DNA of 64,000 bases from CAZYQW01 sp964649825 (GTDB taxonomy: Bacteria > Planctomycetota > B15-G4 > JADJEK01), in the NCBI GenBank assembly GCA_964649825.1, contig CAZYQW010000089.1:1-64000 (forward strand), given 5' to 3'. The notes beneath the pieces are model-generated. The model was not told the DNA's origin. It saw nothing but the letters and a program-made list of their open reading frames with translations, and did not search any database. Numbering within the stretch: the stretch's first letter is position 1; each line of letters opens with the position of its first letter. The position numbers and the translations under genes were made by a program. Shown one piece after another: positions 36,144 to 44,328 of the stretch.

Positions 36144-37550
36144 TCAGTCCATTCTCAGGTTCGTCGACAACCTCTGGACCTTCGTGGATCCGGTCGGCGC
36201 GTCGTCCGTCTTCCGGTCGATGAGGCCCTCCGGGAGGAACCGCCCCTTCGACGGTTTGCTCCCGGTCCAGAGCTTCGCCGACTGGAACCGCCGGAACACG
36301 TTCCGTCCAAACGCGATCCCCTGTGCGTCGCCGGCCTTCAGGAAGATCGGCGCCTCCGAGTCTTCCCCGCCGGAGAACGAGTTCCCTTCGACCACGATGT
36401 TCGAGACGTCGACCGGGAGGATCTTGATCGCGTACTTGGTGTAGATGACCGAGAACGTGTTGGCGACGATGTTCAGGTCACGACAATTCCGGACGTCGAT
36501 GCTCACCGCCTCGCTCGCGTACTTGCCCGGGTTGTGGAGGTCGTTGGACGCGATGATTCCGCCCGCCGAGAACTCGCCCAGCGAACCGCCCTCGCTCCCC
36601 TCGATCACGAGCTGTCCATCGCCATCCTGCTCCGCGCCGTCGTTGACCGCGCCGAGCAAGTTGCCGACGAACTGGAACGACTGCGTCCCCATCAGCCGCA
36701 CGACGGCGCGGGCCGCGACGCCCTCGATCTGGTTCCCCAGGATCTGCAAGTGCCCGTTCTCGGTACCGAAGGTCTTCCGGTGGCGGATCACGCAATCGCT
36801 CACCTGGATCCCGGCGCCGACCGCGTTGAACGGGTCACCCAGGCCCCAGCATCGATTCATCGAGACCTTCGCCCATCCCGTCCCTTCGAGGTCGAACCCG
36901 CGGTACATGAAGCGCGGCGCGTACGGGATCGGATACGACTTGACGTCCTCGTTCGTGATGCGGTTGTGCGTGACCTCGCTGCCGAGGCCGCCTTCGTCGC
37001 GGACGCACGTGACTCCGACGCTGGGGAGGAACTGGTTCACCACGACCTGCGCGTTCTGCGTCGCCTCGAGACGGATCAGCACGATCGGCGTCGACGGCGA
37101 GCCGTCCAGCGTCGCGACCTCCCACGTCAGACCGTCGCCGATGCGCGGCTGGAACGCGCCGCTGACGCGCAGGATCGTCTGATTCGGCACCGCCGTCTTG
37201 ACGACGATGCGACCGCGCCCGGTGACGGCGAAACTCGTCGCGGCGCTCGTCGCGTGCACGAACCCCGTCGTCTCGCTGTTCTCGACCTCGATGCGGCAGC
37301 CGGGCGAAAGGAAGATCTCGATCTCTGCCGAGGTGACGCTGAGGGTCGTCTGCAGGCGAAACGTCCCCGGCAGGAGCTCGATCCGGCCGCCGTCGCCGCG
37401 GGCGGCCACGACATCGATCGCCTCCTGGATCCGCGCCGCGTGCGTGGCCGGCAACGCCGGATCGGCGTTCAAGATCCCCATGGACCCCGGTTTCCCGAGC
37501 CCGACGCTCAGAAACCCCTTCTCGGGATCGGATGGATGACCGGATCCCAT
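36144..37550 (-). CDS. Right-handed parallel beta-helix protein without signal peptide
   Basis: This is a 468-residue protein. After a 45-residue cap (ARIQEAIDVVAARGDGGRIE, with LLPGTF) it shows repeated beta-helix coils with asparagine ladders (ILGNQIEGV, IVANTFSVIY, VVEGNSFSGG). The fold is that of pectate lyase-like proteins. No signal peptide is present, and AAAGGA at a proper distance before the ATG supports this start, so the protein appears cytoplasmic or exported by another route. Phage tailspike-like or structural roles are alternatives. A small exported-looking gene follows after 9 bases. Confidence 0.75.
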   Translation of the reverse strand: MGSGHPSDPEKGFLSVGLGKPGSMGILNADPALPATHAARIQEAIDVVAARGDGGRIELLPGTFRLQTTLSVTSAEIEIFLSPGCRIEVENSETTGFVHATSAATSFAVTGRGRIVVKTAVPNQTILRVSGAFQPRIGDGLTWEVATLDGSPSTPIVLIRLEATQNAQVVVNQFLPSVGVTCVRDEGGLGSEVTHNRITNEDVKSYPIPYAPRFMYRGFDLEGTGWAKVSMNRCWGLGDPFNAVGAGIQVSDCVIRHRKTFGTENGHLQILGNQIEGVAARAVVRLMGTQSFQFVGNLLGAVNDGAEQDGDGQLVIEGSEGGSLGEFSAGGIIASNDLHNPGKYASEAVSIDVRNCRDLNIVANTFSVIYTKYAIKILPVDVSNIVVEGNSFSGGEDSEAPIFLKAGDAQGIAFGRNVFRRFQSAKLWTGSKPSKGRFLPEGLIDRKTDDAPTGSTKVQRLSTNLRMD

Positions 37551-37699
37551 GTTCGGTCCTTTCGCTGAATTCGGCGGGTTGGGCGCTCACCCAAGACTAG
37601 CCCCGACGACGGCTCAAGTCGAAGAGTCGTTTGCACCTCGGATTCGATCGCTCGAGCACGAGGAGGGAAGCCGCAACCCGGCGTCCCGAGTCGGGCGCT

Positions 37700-38170
37700 T
37701 CAGTCGCTCGCCAACGCGCGACGCACGGCGTCCACGTGATCATCGAACCGGCTCTTCTCGGCCGCGTACTCGGCGACGCGGATGACCGACCCGAACCAGC
37801 TCGACGGAACGTCCAGCACGAACAGGTAACGCCGCGGCTTCCCCTGGACCGTCGCTTCGAACGTCATCTCGTGGGCCGGGGAGCCACCCCGCGCGACGCG
37901 ACGCTCGGCGATCAGGACGTAGCCGCGATCCGCCACGAACTCGTGACGCACCGCCTCGACCCAGAACTCGAGGTCGCCTCCTTCCGCGTTCGCGAATTCA
38001 CGCGACCAGAACAGTGACTCGTCCGGCGCGACCGCCTTGACCTCCGGGCCGGAGCGTTCGATCACCGCGAACCCGTCGGGACTGGGAGCGGCGCACCCGA
38101 TCATGGTCGTCGCGAGGCCCGCGATGCCCCCGATCCTCAGGAGGTTCGCCCAGCCGCGGCGGCGTCGCAT
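37700..38170 (-). CDS. Small predicted lipoprotein
   Basis: This is a 156-residue protein with a lipoprotein-like signal ending ATTMIGC (C26); the lipobox is imperfect at position -3 (M). The body has FWVEAVRHEFVADRGYVLIA and a C-terminal helix; no family is recognised. Its start overlaps the stop of the upstream DUF4349 gene by one base (TGATG), so the two are coupled and probably act together at the envelope. Confidence 0.65.
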   Translation of the reverse strand: MRRRRGWANLLRIGGIAGLATTMIGCAAPSPDGFAVIERSGPEVKAVAPDESLFWSREFANAEGGDLEFWVEAVRHEFVADRGYVLIAERRVARGGSPAHEMTFEATVQGKPRRYLFVLDVPSSWFGSVIRVAEYAAEKSRFDDHVDAVRRALASD

Positions 38171-38952
38171 CAGAACTCCTCCAGGAGCGGCTCGAGCCCG
38201 ACCCGCTCGAGCCACCAGAACCGGCTCCGGGTGCGCCGAGGCGGCGGCGGCGGAGCGTCCGTTCGGAACGCGACGGTCAAGGTCGATGACGCGATCTGGT
38301 CGTTCAACCAATTCATCTCCGCCTTCATCCGCTCGACCTCCTCGGTCAGGCGACGCAGCTCTTTCTCGATCTCGAGGATCGCCGTCGTCTCGCTCGCTCG
38401 TCCGAGCAGGTCGAGGAGCCGCTCCCGCGCGCGCTCCGCGTTCTCGATCCGCACGCGAAGGTCGACGTGGCGTCGCGTCACGTCCTCCGCCTTCACCGAC
38501 TCGCCGAGGACCTGACCAAGATCACGGGCACGGGCGAGCGCGTCGTCGAATCGAATCGCGGGGATGCGGCAGGTCACGACGCCGTCGTCGCGATTCTCGA
38601 GGTATCCCCCCATCTCGCTCGCAAGGCGCACGAACCGCCCGACGGCGTCATCGACGTTCGCGACCAGGATCTCGAGACGGCCGGTGTAGATCCGCAAGCG
38701 GTTCGCGCCGACGACATCGGTCCGAATCGGCGCGTCGTTTCCTTCGTTCGAACTGTCGGATAGGGGCGATCCGGTCGATCGGAGCGACTCGGACGGCGCG
38801 GGCGCGGCCGCGGAAACCGAGCCGGCGTCGGTGGCGATGAGACCCGCGCCTCGTGCCGCGGACGGCGCGAACGCCTCGGAACCGTTCATGTGAGGCGATC
38901 CACATCCACTGAGCGCCACGATCCAGAGCAGCGCGGGCCGCAGGGTCGACAT
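38170..38952 (-). CDS. DUF4349 lipoprotein
   Basis: This is a 260-residue lipoprotein (VALSGC, C17). Residues 80-160 carry the DUF4349 pattern: RIYTGRLEILVANVDDAVGR, LASEMGGYLENRDD and TCRIPAIRFDDALARAR. A coiled coil follows (about 170-220, RELRRLTEEVERMKAE-like heptads), then a Pro-rich stretch and a short Trp-containing tail instead of the usual final membrane helix. The ATG at 38952 fits the signal peptide; 38976 is also possible. The family function is unknown; it is an envelope protein coupled to the downstream lipoprotein. Confidence 0.82.
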   Translation of the reverse strand: MSTLRPALLWIVALSGCGSPHMNGSEAFAPSAARGAGLIATDAGSVSAAAPAPSESLRSTGSPLSDSSNEGNDAPIRTDVVGANRLRIYTGRLEILVANVDDAVGRFVRLASEMGGYLENRDDGVVTCRIPAIRFDDALARARDLGQVLGESVKAEDVTRRHVDLRVRIENAERARERLLDLLGRASETTAILEIEKELRRLTEEVERMKAEMNWLNDQIASSTLTVAFRTDAPPPPPRRTRSRFWWLERVGLEPLLEEF

Positions 38953-39099
38953 GTGAACCTCGCTGGAACCGATCACGGAACCGATACGGTACCGCGGGCC
39001 GGCGCGATTCGACGCCCCGATTCGCCCGCGGCCGCCCGTCCGAGCCCGTCCGAGCCCGTCGGAGAGCGAGGGGTGCGGGAGCAGGGCCGCAGGACGGCG

Positions 39100-40167
39100 T
39101 CAGCGGCGCGGGGGAAGCAGACCGAACTCGTCGAGCGCCCGTTCCGCGCCTTCGGCCAGCCGCGCGTGCCCCGCCGCGTTCGGATGAACGTCCGCTGCGC
39201 TGACCCGCAGGCTCATGTCGGTCATGAAGTCGTGGTACCCGATGAACGCGTACGGGACCGCACGCTCGCGCAACCCCTTGGCCACCGGCTCGAAGTCGTG
39301 CAGGTCGAGGACCGCGAACGCCACGCTCTCGGCCTTCGCGGTCGCCGCGCACTTCGCCAACAGATCGACGGAGAGGGCGATCCCCTTGTCCATGCTGCGG
39401 AACATCTCCATCATCTGTCGTTCGTCCTCGGGCTGCACCCGCTGCACGAACGACAGCGAGAGCATCCGCCGCAGGTTGGGCAGCGTCGCGTCGAGCAACC
39501 GCCGGCTCTTCCCCTCGTTCAGAAGGTCGTTCAGGGCCACGTCGACCCGCCCCGCACCGTCGCGGTGCTCGCGGATCTTGACCGAGAGCTGGATGACTTC
39601 GTCGGGAACGAGTTGGACGTCGTTGACGTCGAACACGATCAGGACGAGGTCCGGTTCGAACGCGAACGCGCGCTCCTCGAAGGCGATGGTCTCATGCACC
39701 GTCTCGTACCCCGGCACCGCGAGATTGACGACCTCGACGCGCGGCTCGCCGCCGTAGCGCTCGTTGAGCCGTCGCTCGACGCGCCGAGCGAACGTCACCT
39801 CCTCCGGCACCCCCCACCCGAACGTCACCGAGTCGCCGAACAGGACGATCCGGAACGTCCCCGCCGGCTTCCTCGGTTCGACGACCGGACCCCGATAGCC
39901 GAGGTGGTTGATCCGATAGACCGCCGACCCCGCCACCTCCGTACCGGGGATCAAACGGTGCATGCGGGGGAGACCGTCGTGCGGCGGGGTGACCGCCACG
40001 CACGTCTCGTTGAACTGTTTCAGCGTCTGGTAGATGCCGGCGCCCACCGGGTCGAAGACACCGAGCAACAGATCGACGACCTTGATCGCCACGAGCGACG
40101 AGACGGCAAGGAGCAGGATCCTCGCGACCGTCCTTCGCGTGGCGCGCGGGTTCGCCGGCTCGATCAT
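39100..40167 (-). CDS. Membrane-anchored SGNH/GDSL hydrolase at the end of the microcompartment operon
   Basis: This is a 355-residue protein with an N-terminal membrane helix (about residues 14-37). Block I is IVLFGDSVTFGWG (Ser nucleophile), block III is FDVNDV and the Asp/His pair is DVHPNAAGH. It belongs to the same broad fold as the hydrolase at 2842-4071 but is clearly a different subfamily and lacks its CxxCH. It starts 16 bases after the DUF711 gene on the same strand, so it may be cotranscribed with the microcompartment genes, although a membrane hydrolase has no obvious role there. Confidence 0.78.
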   Translation of the reverse strand: MIEPANPRATRRTVARILLLAVSSLVAIKVVDLLLGVFDPVGAGIYQTLKQFNETCVAVTPPHDGLPRMHRLIPGTEVAGSAVYRINHLGYRGPVVEPRKPAGTFRIVLFGDSVTFGWGVPEEVTFARRVERRLNERYGGEPRVEVVNLAVPGYETVHETIAFEERAFAFEPDLVLIVFDVNDVQLVPDEVIQLSVKIREHRDGAGRVDVALNDLLNEGKSRRLLDATLPNLRRMLSLSFVQRVQPEDERQMMEMFRSMDKGIALSVDLLAKCAATAKAESVAFAVLDLHDFEPVAKGLRERAVPYAFIGYHDFMTDMSLRVSAADVHPNAAGHARLAEGAERALDEFGLLPPRR

Positions 40168-40183
40168 CGCGGAGGCTCCCGGC

Positions 40184-41548
40184 TCAGTTCGTCAGCGCCG
40201 AGAGCGGCGGCGGCACGCGCCCGCCGCGACGCACGAGGCCGTCGGCGCGGAAGCGGTTCACGCCCATCACGTACGCCTTCCCGAGCAGCCCGCCGAAGTC
40301 GACCATGTCGCCCTCCGTCGCGCCCGGAATCGGCAGCAGACGAACGGCGGTCGTCTTGTGGTTGATCATGCCGATCGCCATCTCGTCGCCGATCATCGCC
40401 GCGATGGTCGCGACCGGCGTGTCGCCCGGGACCGCCACCATGTCGATTCCCACCGAGCAGACCGACGTCATGCCCTCGAGCTTTTCGTAGGTCAGCGCGC
40501 CCTCGGCCGCGGCACGGACCATCCCCATGTCTTCGCTGACCGGGATGAACGCGCCGGAGAGCCCGCCGACGTGGGACGCGGCCATCGCGCCGCCCTTCTT
40601 CACCGCGTCGTTCAGGATCGCCAGCGCGAGGATCGTCCCCGGCGCGCCGACGCGCTCGAGACCGAACAACTCGAGGATCTCGGCGATCGAGTCGCCGGCG
40701 GCCGGCGTCGGCGCGAGCGAGAGGTCGACGGAGCCGAACGGGACGCCGAGCCGCCGCGCCGTCTCGCGACCGACGAGCTCTCCCATGCGCGTCACCTTGA
40801 ACGCGGTCTTCTTGATCGCCTCGGCCACCGCCTCGAGGTCAGCGTCCGGACCGACCGCCTCGAGCACCGACCGGACGACGCCCGGCCCCGACACGCCGCA
40901 GTTGATCACTTCATCGGGACCGCCGATGCCGTGCATCGCGCCGGCCACGAACGGGTTGTCCTCGACGGCGTTCGTGAAGACGACCAGCTTCGCGCATCCG
41001 ATGCCGCCGCGGTCGCGCGTGAGCTCCGCGGTATCGACGATCACCTGAGCCATCTGGATGCACGCGTCGAAGTTGATTCCGGATCGCGTGTTCCCCACGT
41101 TCACCGACGCGCAGACGCGCTCGGTCGACGCGAGGGCGGCGGGGATCGACTTCATCAGCCGCCGGTCGCCGCGCGTCGACCCGTAGTGGACGAGCGCGGA
41201 GAACCCGCCGACGAAGTCGACGCCGATCTCCGCGCCGGCGCGATCCAACGCGAGCGCGATCGGAACCACGTCGTCCTCGTCGAACACGTCGCAGAGGAGG
41301 GCCACTGGCGTGACCGCGACGCGACGGTTCACGATCGGGATCCCATAGATCGATTGCACCTCCTCCGCGACGGCGACGAGGCGCGCGCCGGCCCGGCAGA
41401 TCCGGCCATAGACGGCGTCGGCGGTCGCGGCGACCGTGCCGCGCACGCAGTCGCGCAGCGAGACGCCGAGCGTGGTGGTCCGGATGTCGAGCGTCTCCAG
41501 CTCGACCATCCGAATGGTCTCGAGGATCTCTCGGTCGGCGAATGGCAC
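40184..41548 (-). CDS. DUF711/UPF0210 protein (PFL/RNR-like fold) in microcompartment operon
   Basis: This is a 454-residue soluble protein, full length for COG2848. Recognised segments are IRMVELETLDIRTTTLGVSL, FVGGFSALVHYGSTRGDRRL, GPDEVINCGVSGPGVV, GGAMAASHVGGLSGAFIPVS, and the C-terminal GDTPVATIAAMIGDEMAIGM followed by NHKTTAVRLLPIPG. Known structures of this family resemble the ten-stranded barrel of pyruvate formate-lyase and ribonucleotide reductase, but there is no glycyl-radical motif (RVSGY-like) at the C-terminus. The usual genomic partner is an ACT-domain protein (COG3830); here that partner is the gene 2 bases upstream. The reaction is unknown. It is a candidate cargo enzyme of the compartment. 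Confidence 0.88.
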   Translation of the reverse strand: MPFADREILETIRMVELETLDIRTTTLGVSLRDCVRGTVAATADAVYGRICRAGARLVAVAEEVQSIYGIPIVNRRVAVTPVALLCDVFDEDDVVPIALALDRAGAEIGVDFVGGFSALVHYGSTRGDRRLMKSIPAALASTERVCASVNVGNTRSGINFDACIQMAQVIVDTAELTRDRGGIGCAKLVVFTNAVEDNPFVAGAMHGIGGPDEVINCGVSGPGVVRSVLEAVGPDADLEAVAEAIKKTAFKVTRMGELVGRETARRLGVPFGSVDLSLAPTPAAGDSIAEILELFGLERVGAPGTILALAILNDAVKKGGAMAASHVGGLSGAFIPVSEDMGMVRAAAEGALTYEKLEGMTSVCSVGIDMVAVPGDTPVATIAAMIGDEMAIGMINHKTTAVRLLPIPGATEGDMVDFGGLLGKAYVMGVNRFRADGLVRRGGRVPPPLSALTN

Positions 41549-41550
41549 GG

Positions 41551-42237
41551 TCAGATCCGATGCATGTATTGGAAGACCTTCTCATGCTGCACGCGCACGC
41601 GGTAGTCGCCCTCGCGCGACAGCCCTTCGAGCGCTTGCTTCGCCTCGGCGAAACGGCCGGGGGCACGCGTCATGTCGACGGTCAAGATGGTGTGGAAGAA
41701 CCCGTCGACGACGCGCTGCGAGATCTCCTGGATGTCTCCGCCGACGTCGGCGATCCCGGTCGCGAGTTCGGCGAGGACGTGCGGCCGGTTGCGCCCCACC
41801 GCGGTGACCACGACGATCTCGCCCTGGTCGCACGGCCCGCCGCCGAGATAGCACCCGTCGAGGTGGGTCTCGCGCGGGCCGAGGGTTCGCGCCCGGTCGT
41901 CCACCGGCTTCGACGGCAAGGTCGGCCGCGCCCGCGCCGCGGCGGGATCGACCAGCGGCCGCCATAACTCCGGATCGACCCCGCGGCGCGCGAGCGGCGA
42001 GACCCAACGTTCCGCTCCGCCGGTCGCCGCGCCGGCGCCGGTTGGAGCCGCATCGCACGACGTCGTCCCGCCACACTCGCAGTTCTCCGCCGCGGCGGCC
42101 GCCGGCCCGCGCTCCAAGACCTCCGAGCGGCGCGCGGCGAGGTACTCCCGCGCCGACGACGTCAACAGCGTCCCGGGCGAGACCACGAACGGCTCCCCGG
42201 CGGGATGGCCGAGCACATCTTCGCGTGTCACGATCAT
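41551..42237 (-). CDS. ACT-domain protein with EutQ-like N-terminal segment
   Basis: This is a 228-residue protein. Residues 1-42 (MIVTREDVLGHPAGEPFVVS, then PGTLLTSSAREYLAARR) match the short N-terminal motif found on EutQ and other microcompartment proteins. A linker (45-130) holds CECGGTTSC and Pro/Ala-rich sequence. Residues 137-228 are an ACT domain of the COG3830/UPF0237 type (IVVVTAVGRNRPHVLAELAT, then GIADVGGDIQEISQRVVDGF). UPF0237 proteins are normally about 90 residues; this fusion adds a probable targeting or assembly module. It lies 2 bases before the DUF711 gene and 3 bases after the small EutQ-like gene. Confidence 0.8.
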   Translation of the reverse strand: MIVTREDVLGHPAGEPFVVSPGTLLTSSAREYLAARRSEVLERGPAAAAAENCECGGTTSCDAAPTGAGAATGGAERWVSPLARRGVDPELWRPLVDPAAARARPTLPSKPVDDRARTLGPRETHLDGCYLGGGPCDQGEIVVVTAVGRNRPHVLAELATGIADVGGDIQEISQRVVDGFFHTILTVDMTRAPGRFAEAKQALEGLSREGDYRVRVQHEKVFQYMHRI

Positions 42238-42240
42238 CGC

Positions 42241-42525
42241 TCACTCCAACGGGATCGGGCCGTTTCGTGTCAGTCGGTAGACGCGGGCCCGGCCGCGGTC
42301 GACCACCACATGGTAATGGCCATCGGGGAGATGAAGGACCGGCACGTCCGCGCTTTCAGCGGCGGCCGCCGGCGCGGCCTCGCCCCCGCGGGCGTAGACC
42401 ACGCGGATGCCGAGGTGACACGCGCGATCGAGCGCGGCCGGCGTGATCGTCGTCCGCTCGTCGATGACGAGCGGGTTCTCGACGCGACCCTCGCGAACGT
42501 CCGCGTCGGTAATGAGGCGCGACAT
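42241..42525 (-). CDS. Small microcompartment-associated protein with EutQ-like motif
   Basis: This is a 94-residue protein. Residues 4-45 (LITDADVREGRVENPLVIDE, then RTTITPAALDRACHLGIRVV) carry the same motif as the N-terminus of the ACT fusion: I/V-T-x-x-DV, a hydrophobic strand, then T-x-x-A and a helix. The remainder ends in a small beta hairpin (HYHVVVDRGRARVYRL). It lies within 3 bases of both neighbours in the shell gene cluster. It may be an adaptor or assembly factor; no catalytic residues are visible. Confidence 0.72.
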   Translation of the reverse strand: MSRLITDADVREGRVENPLVIDERTTITPAALDRACHLGIRVVYARGGEAAPAAAAESADVPVLHLPDGHYHVVVDRGRARVYRLTRNGPIPLE

Positions 42526-42528
42526 CGA

Positions 42529-43110
42529 TCAGATCTCCTCGCCGTGCCGTCCGAGCCGGTCGCGCATCGACTCGTGCGGCCGCGGGATGACGACGCGCGC
42601 GAGCAGGAGGTCGTTCTCGGCGGCGGCGCCGGCGCCAGCCGAGACCGACGCGTCGACGTCGCCGATCGGCCCCGTCAATGTCACGTACGACTTGCCGCCG
42701 ATGCCGCACGCGAGGTGGACCTCGATCAGCGTCACGGCCGCCTTCTTCGCCGCGACGTCGGCCGCGAGGAGCGTCGACGCGACCGTGAACGTCTCGATCA
42801 CGCCGACCGCGTCGAGCTCCGGGACCCGCACCGGACGGTCGAGCGCGGTCAGGACGCCATCGTGCACCGCGGGGAGGAGGAGCCGATCGACGAGGCTCGA
42901 CGCCGCGGCCTCGGTGCCGGCGCGCATCGACGACTGCACGTCCTCGACGCCGCCCGTGAACAGGATGACGTACTTGCCCGGGCTCACCGGTCGAGCCACG
43001 AGGACGCTCACCGCCGCCTCCTTCAGGACGCGGTCGGTCACATCGATCCCGCGCGCGATCGAAGAGAGCTCGATCAGTCCGATCGTCGGCTCGTGTTTGT
43101 AGCGGACCAT
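42529..43110 (-). CDS. Tandem BMC-domain shell protein (BMC-T, single-layer type)
   Basis: This is a 193-residue shell protein with two BMC domains in normal order: domain 1 at residues 8-90 (TIGLIELSSIARGIDVTDRV, RPVSPGKYVILFTG) and domain 2 at about 100-185 (AVGVIETFTVASTLLAADVA, HLACGIGGKSYVTLTG). It forms a trimeric pseudohexamer in the shell facet. The pattern resembles Haliangium BMC-T1 and PduT-like proteins, but the PduT Fe-S cysteine in the first pore loop is replaced by Ser (PVSPGK). A cysteine, C135, lies just before the second pore loop and might line the pore. The ATG overlaps the upstream stop by one base. Confidence 0.92.
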   Translation of the reverse strand: MVRYKHEPTIGLIELSSIARGIDVTDRVLKEAAVSVLVARPVSPGKYVILFTGGVEDVQSSMRAGTEAAASSLVDRLLLPAVHDGVLTALDRPVRVPELDAVGVIETFTVASTLLAADVAAKKAAVTLIEVHLACGIGGKSYVTLTGPIGDVDASVSAGAGAAAENDLLLARVVIPRPHESMRDRLGRHGEEI

Positions 43111-43397
43111 CAGAGCGCGAACGGCTCGCCGTCCTCGAGCGCGATCCGATCGACGATGCCGACGACCGCGACTTGAAACCCGACGTCCTGGCCGCGACCG
43201 ATCACGTGCCGCGCGGCGCGGCCGTGCGCGACGATCACCGTCTCGCCGATGCCGGCGCCGATCGGATCGGCGGCGACGATCACCTCGCGGCTCGGCTCGC
43301 CGAGGGAGAACGGATTGACCAGAAGGAAGCGCAGCCCCTCCAGCGACGGGTCCTTCTTCGTCGACCAGACGTTTCCGACCACCTTCCCGATCTGCAC
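43110..43397 (-). CDS. BMC-P pentameric vertex protein (EutN/CcmL family), copy 1
   Basis: This is a 95-residue vertex protein. MQIGKVVGNVWSTKKDPSLE is the family opening, ADPIGAGIGETVIVAHGRAA the pore loop and adjacent strand, and AVVGIVDRI the closing strand. Pentamers cap the corners of the polyhedral shell. It lies 1 base after a second BMC-P gene of the same length but only moderate identity, so the two may mix or occupy distinct vertices. Confidence 0.94.
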   Translation of the reverse strand: MQIGKVVGNVWSTKKDPSLEGLRFLLVNPFSLGEPSREVIVAADPIGAGIGETVIVAHGRAARHVIGRGQDVGFQVAVVGIVDRIALEDGEPFAL

Positions 43398-43398
43398 T

Positions 43399-43686
43399 TC
43401 AGCGCGCTCCCCCGGTCCGCCCGTCGACGATCCCCACCACCGCGGCCTCGACCGCGATGTCGTGCCCGCGACCGATCGCGACGCGACCGGCGCGGCCGTA
43501 CGCCACGACCACCTCTTCGCCGACGCCCGCCCCGACCGGGTCGGCGGCGACGATGAGCCCCATCGGACGCCCGGACTTCGCCGTCGACTCGCCCTCGATC
43601 GGATCGATCATAAGGAGCCGGAGCCCCACCAGGGTCTCGTGCTTCTTGGTCGACCAGACCTCACCGACGACGCGCCCGACGAGCAT
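43399..43686 (-). CDS. BMC-P pentameric vertex protein (EutN/CcmL family), copy 2
   Basis: This 95-residue paralogue of the adjacent vertex protein has MLVGRVVGEVWSTKKHETLV at the N-terminus and ADPVGAGVGEEVVVAYGRAG at the pore. An insertion between strands (GESTAKSGRPMG) is longer than in copy 1. It starts 6 bases after the stacking-type BMC-T gene. Multiple BMC-P genes are common in metabolosome loci. Confidence 0.94.
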   Translation of the reverse strand: MLVGRVVGEVWSTKKHETLVGLRLLMIDPIEGESTAKSGRPMGLIVAADPVGAGVGEEVVVAYGRAGRVAIGRGHDIAVEAAVVGIVDGRTGGAR

Positions 43687-43692
43687 GATCGA

Positions 43693-44322
43693 TCACCCTT
43701 TGGCGTCGTTGGCGCGGCCCTGGATCGATTGGAGCGCCTTCTCGGCCGCGGCCGCCGCCTCGCGGATGTCCGCCTCGGCGCCGCCGAGGTAGAGGCGCCC
43801 GTACGCGCCGATCGGACGCACGTCGAGGAGCTTGATCGACGCCGCCTTCTCGGCCTCGTTGGCGGCGAGCACCGCGTACGCGGCCGGGTGCGTCTCGAGG
43901 ATGTAGAGGGTCTCGCCGCCGAGCAGCATGTTCCCCTGTCGCATCCGGTTGATCAGCATCGTCTGGTAGTCGTCGACGCCGGTGATGATCTCCGACGACA
44001 TCACGCGTGGCACGAGCCGATCGGACTCATCGAGCTCGAGGAAGTCGAGCATCGCCTGGCCCGCCGCCAACACTTCGGCCTGGGACGTGGAGTGGATCTC
44101 GAGGACGCCGAACGCACGCTCGACCACCTGCAGCGCCGGGCGTACGTCGTTCGCTTTGAGCGCGATGTCGGTGACGCGGTTGATCGCGATGCCCGGGGCG
44201 ATCTCGATGTAGAGCGACGCCTGCCCCGACACCGGCAGATAGCCGCGCGCGGTCGACGCCACGTAGGACGCGAACTGCGGCTGCATCGAGTCGAGGAAGA
44301 CGTACGTGCGAAGGTCGACCAT
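43693..44322 (-). CDS. Permuted tandem BMC-domain shell protein (BMC-T, CsoS1D-like stacking type)
   Basis: This is a 209-residue protein with two circularly permuted BMC domains: domain 1 at about 4-100 (DLRTYVFLDSMQPQFASYVA, EIAPGIAINRVTDIALKAND) and domain 2 at about 105-200 (ETLYILETHPAAYAVLAANE). E68 and R69 in VVERAFG occupy the position of the gating Glu/Arg pair of CsoS1D-like pores, which open and close. The closest remembered relatives are BMC-T2/T3 of Haliangium ochraceum, which form stacked double trimers. It would provide large gated pores for bulky substrates or cofactors. Confidence 0.92.
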   Translation of the reverse strand: MVDLRTYVFLDSMQPQFASYVASTARGYLPVSGQASLYIEIAPGIAINRVTDIALKANDVRPALQVVERAFGVLEIHSTSQAEVLAAGQAMLDFLELDESDRLVPRVMSSEIITGVDDYQTMLINRMRQGNMLLGGETLYILETHPAAYAVLAANEAEKAASIKLLDVRPIGAYGRLYLGGAEADIREAAAAAEKALQSIQGRANDAKG

Positions 44323-44328
44323 CGTCCG

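Noticed and set aside
40184..41548. DUF711 protein considered as a glycyl-radical enzyme signature of a GRM compartment
   Set aside because: There is no RVSGY-like radical glycine loop, no Cys pair of the GRE active site in the right context, and no radical SAM activase gene nearby.
43693..44322. Permuted BMC-T considered as an unrelated enzyme
   Set aside because: EIAPGIAINRVTDIALKA and the position between BMC-H and BMC-P genes match the permuted tandem BMC shell proteins.
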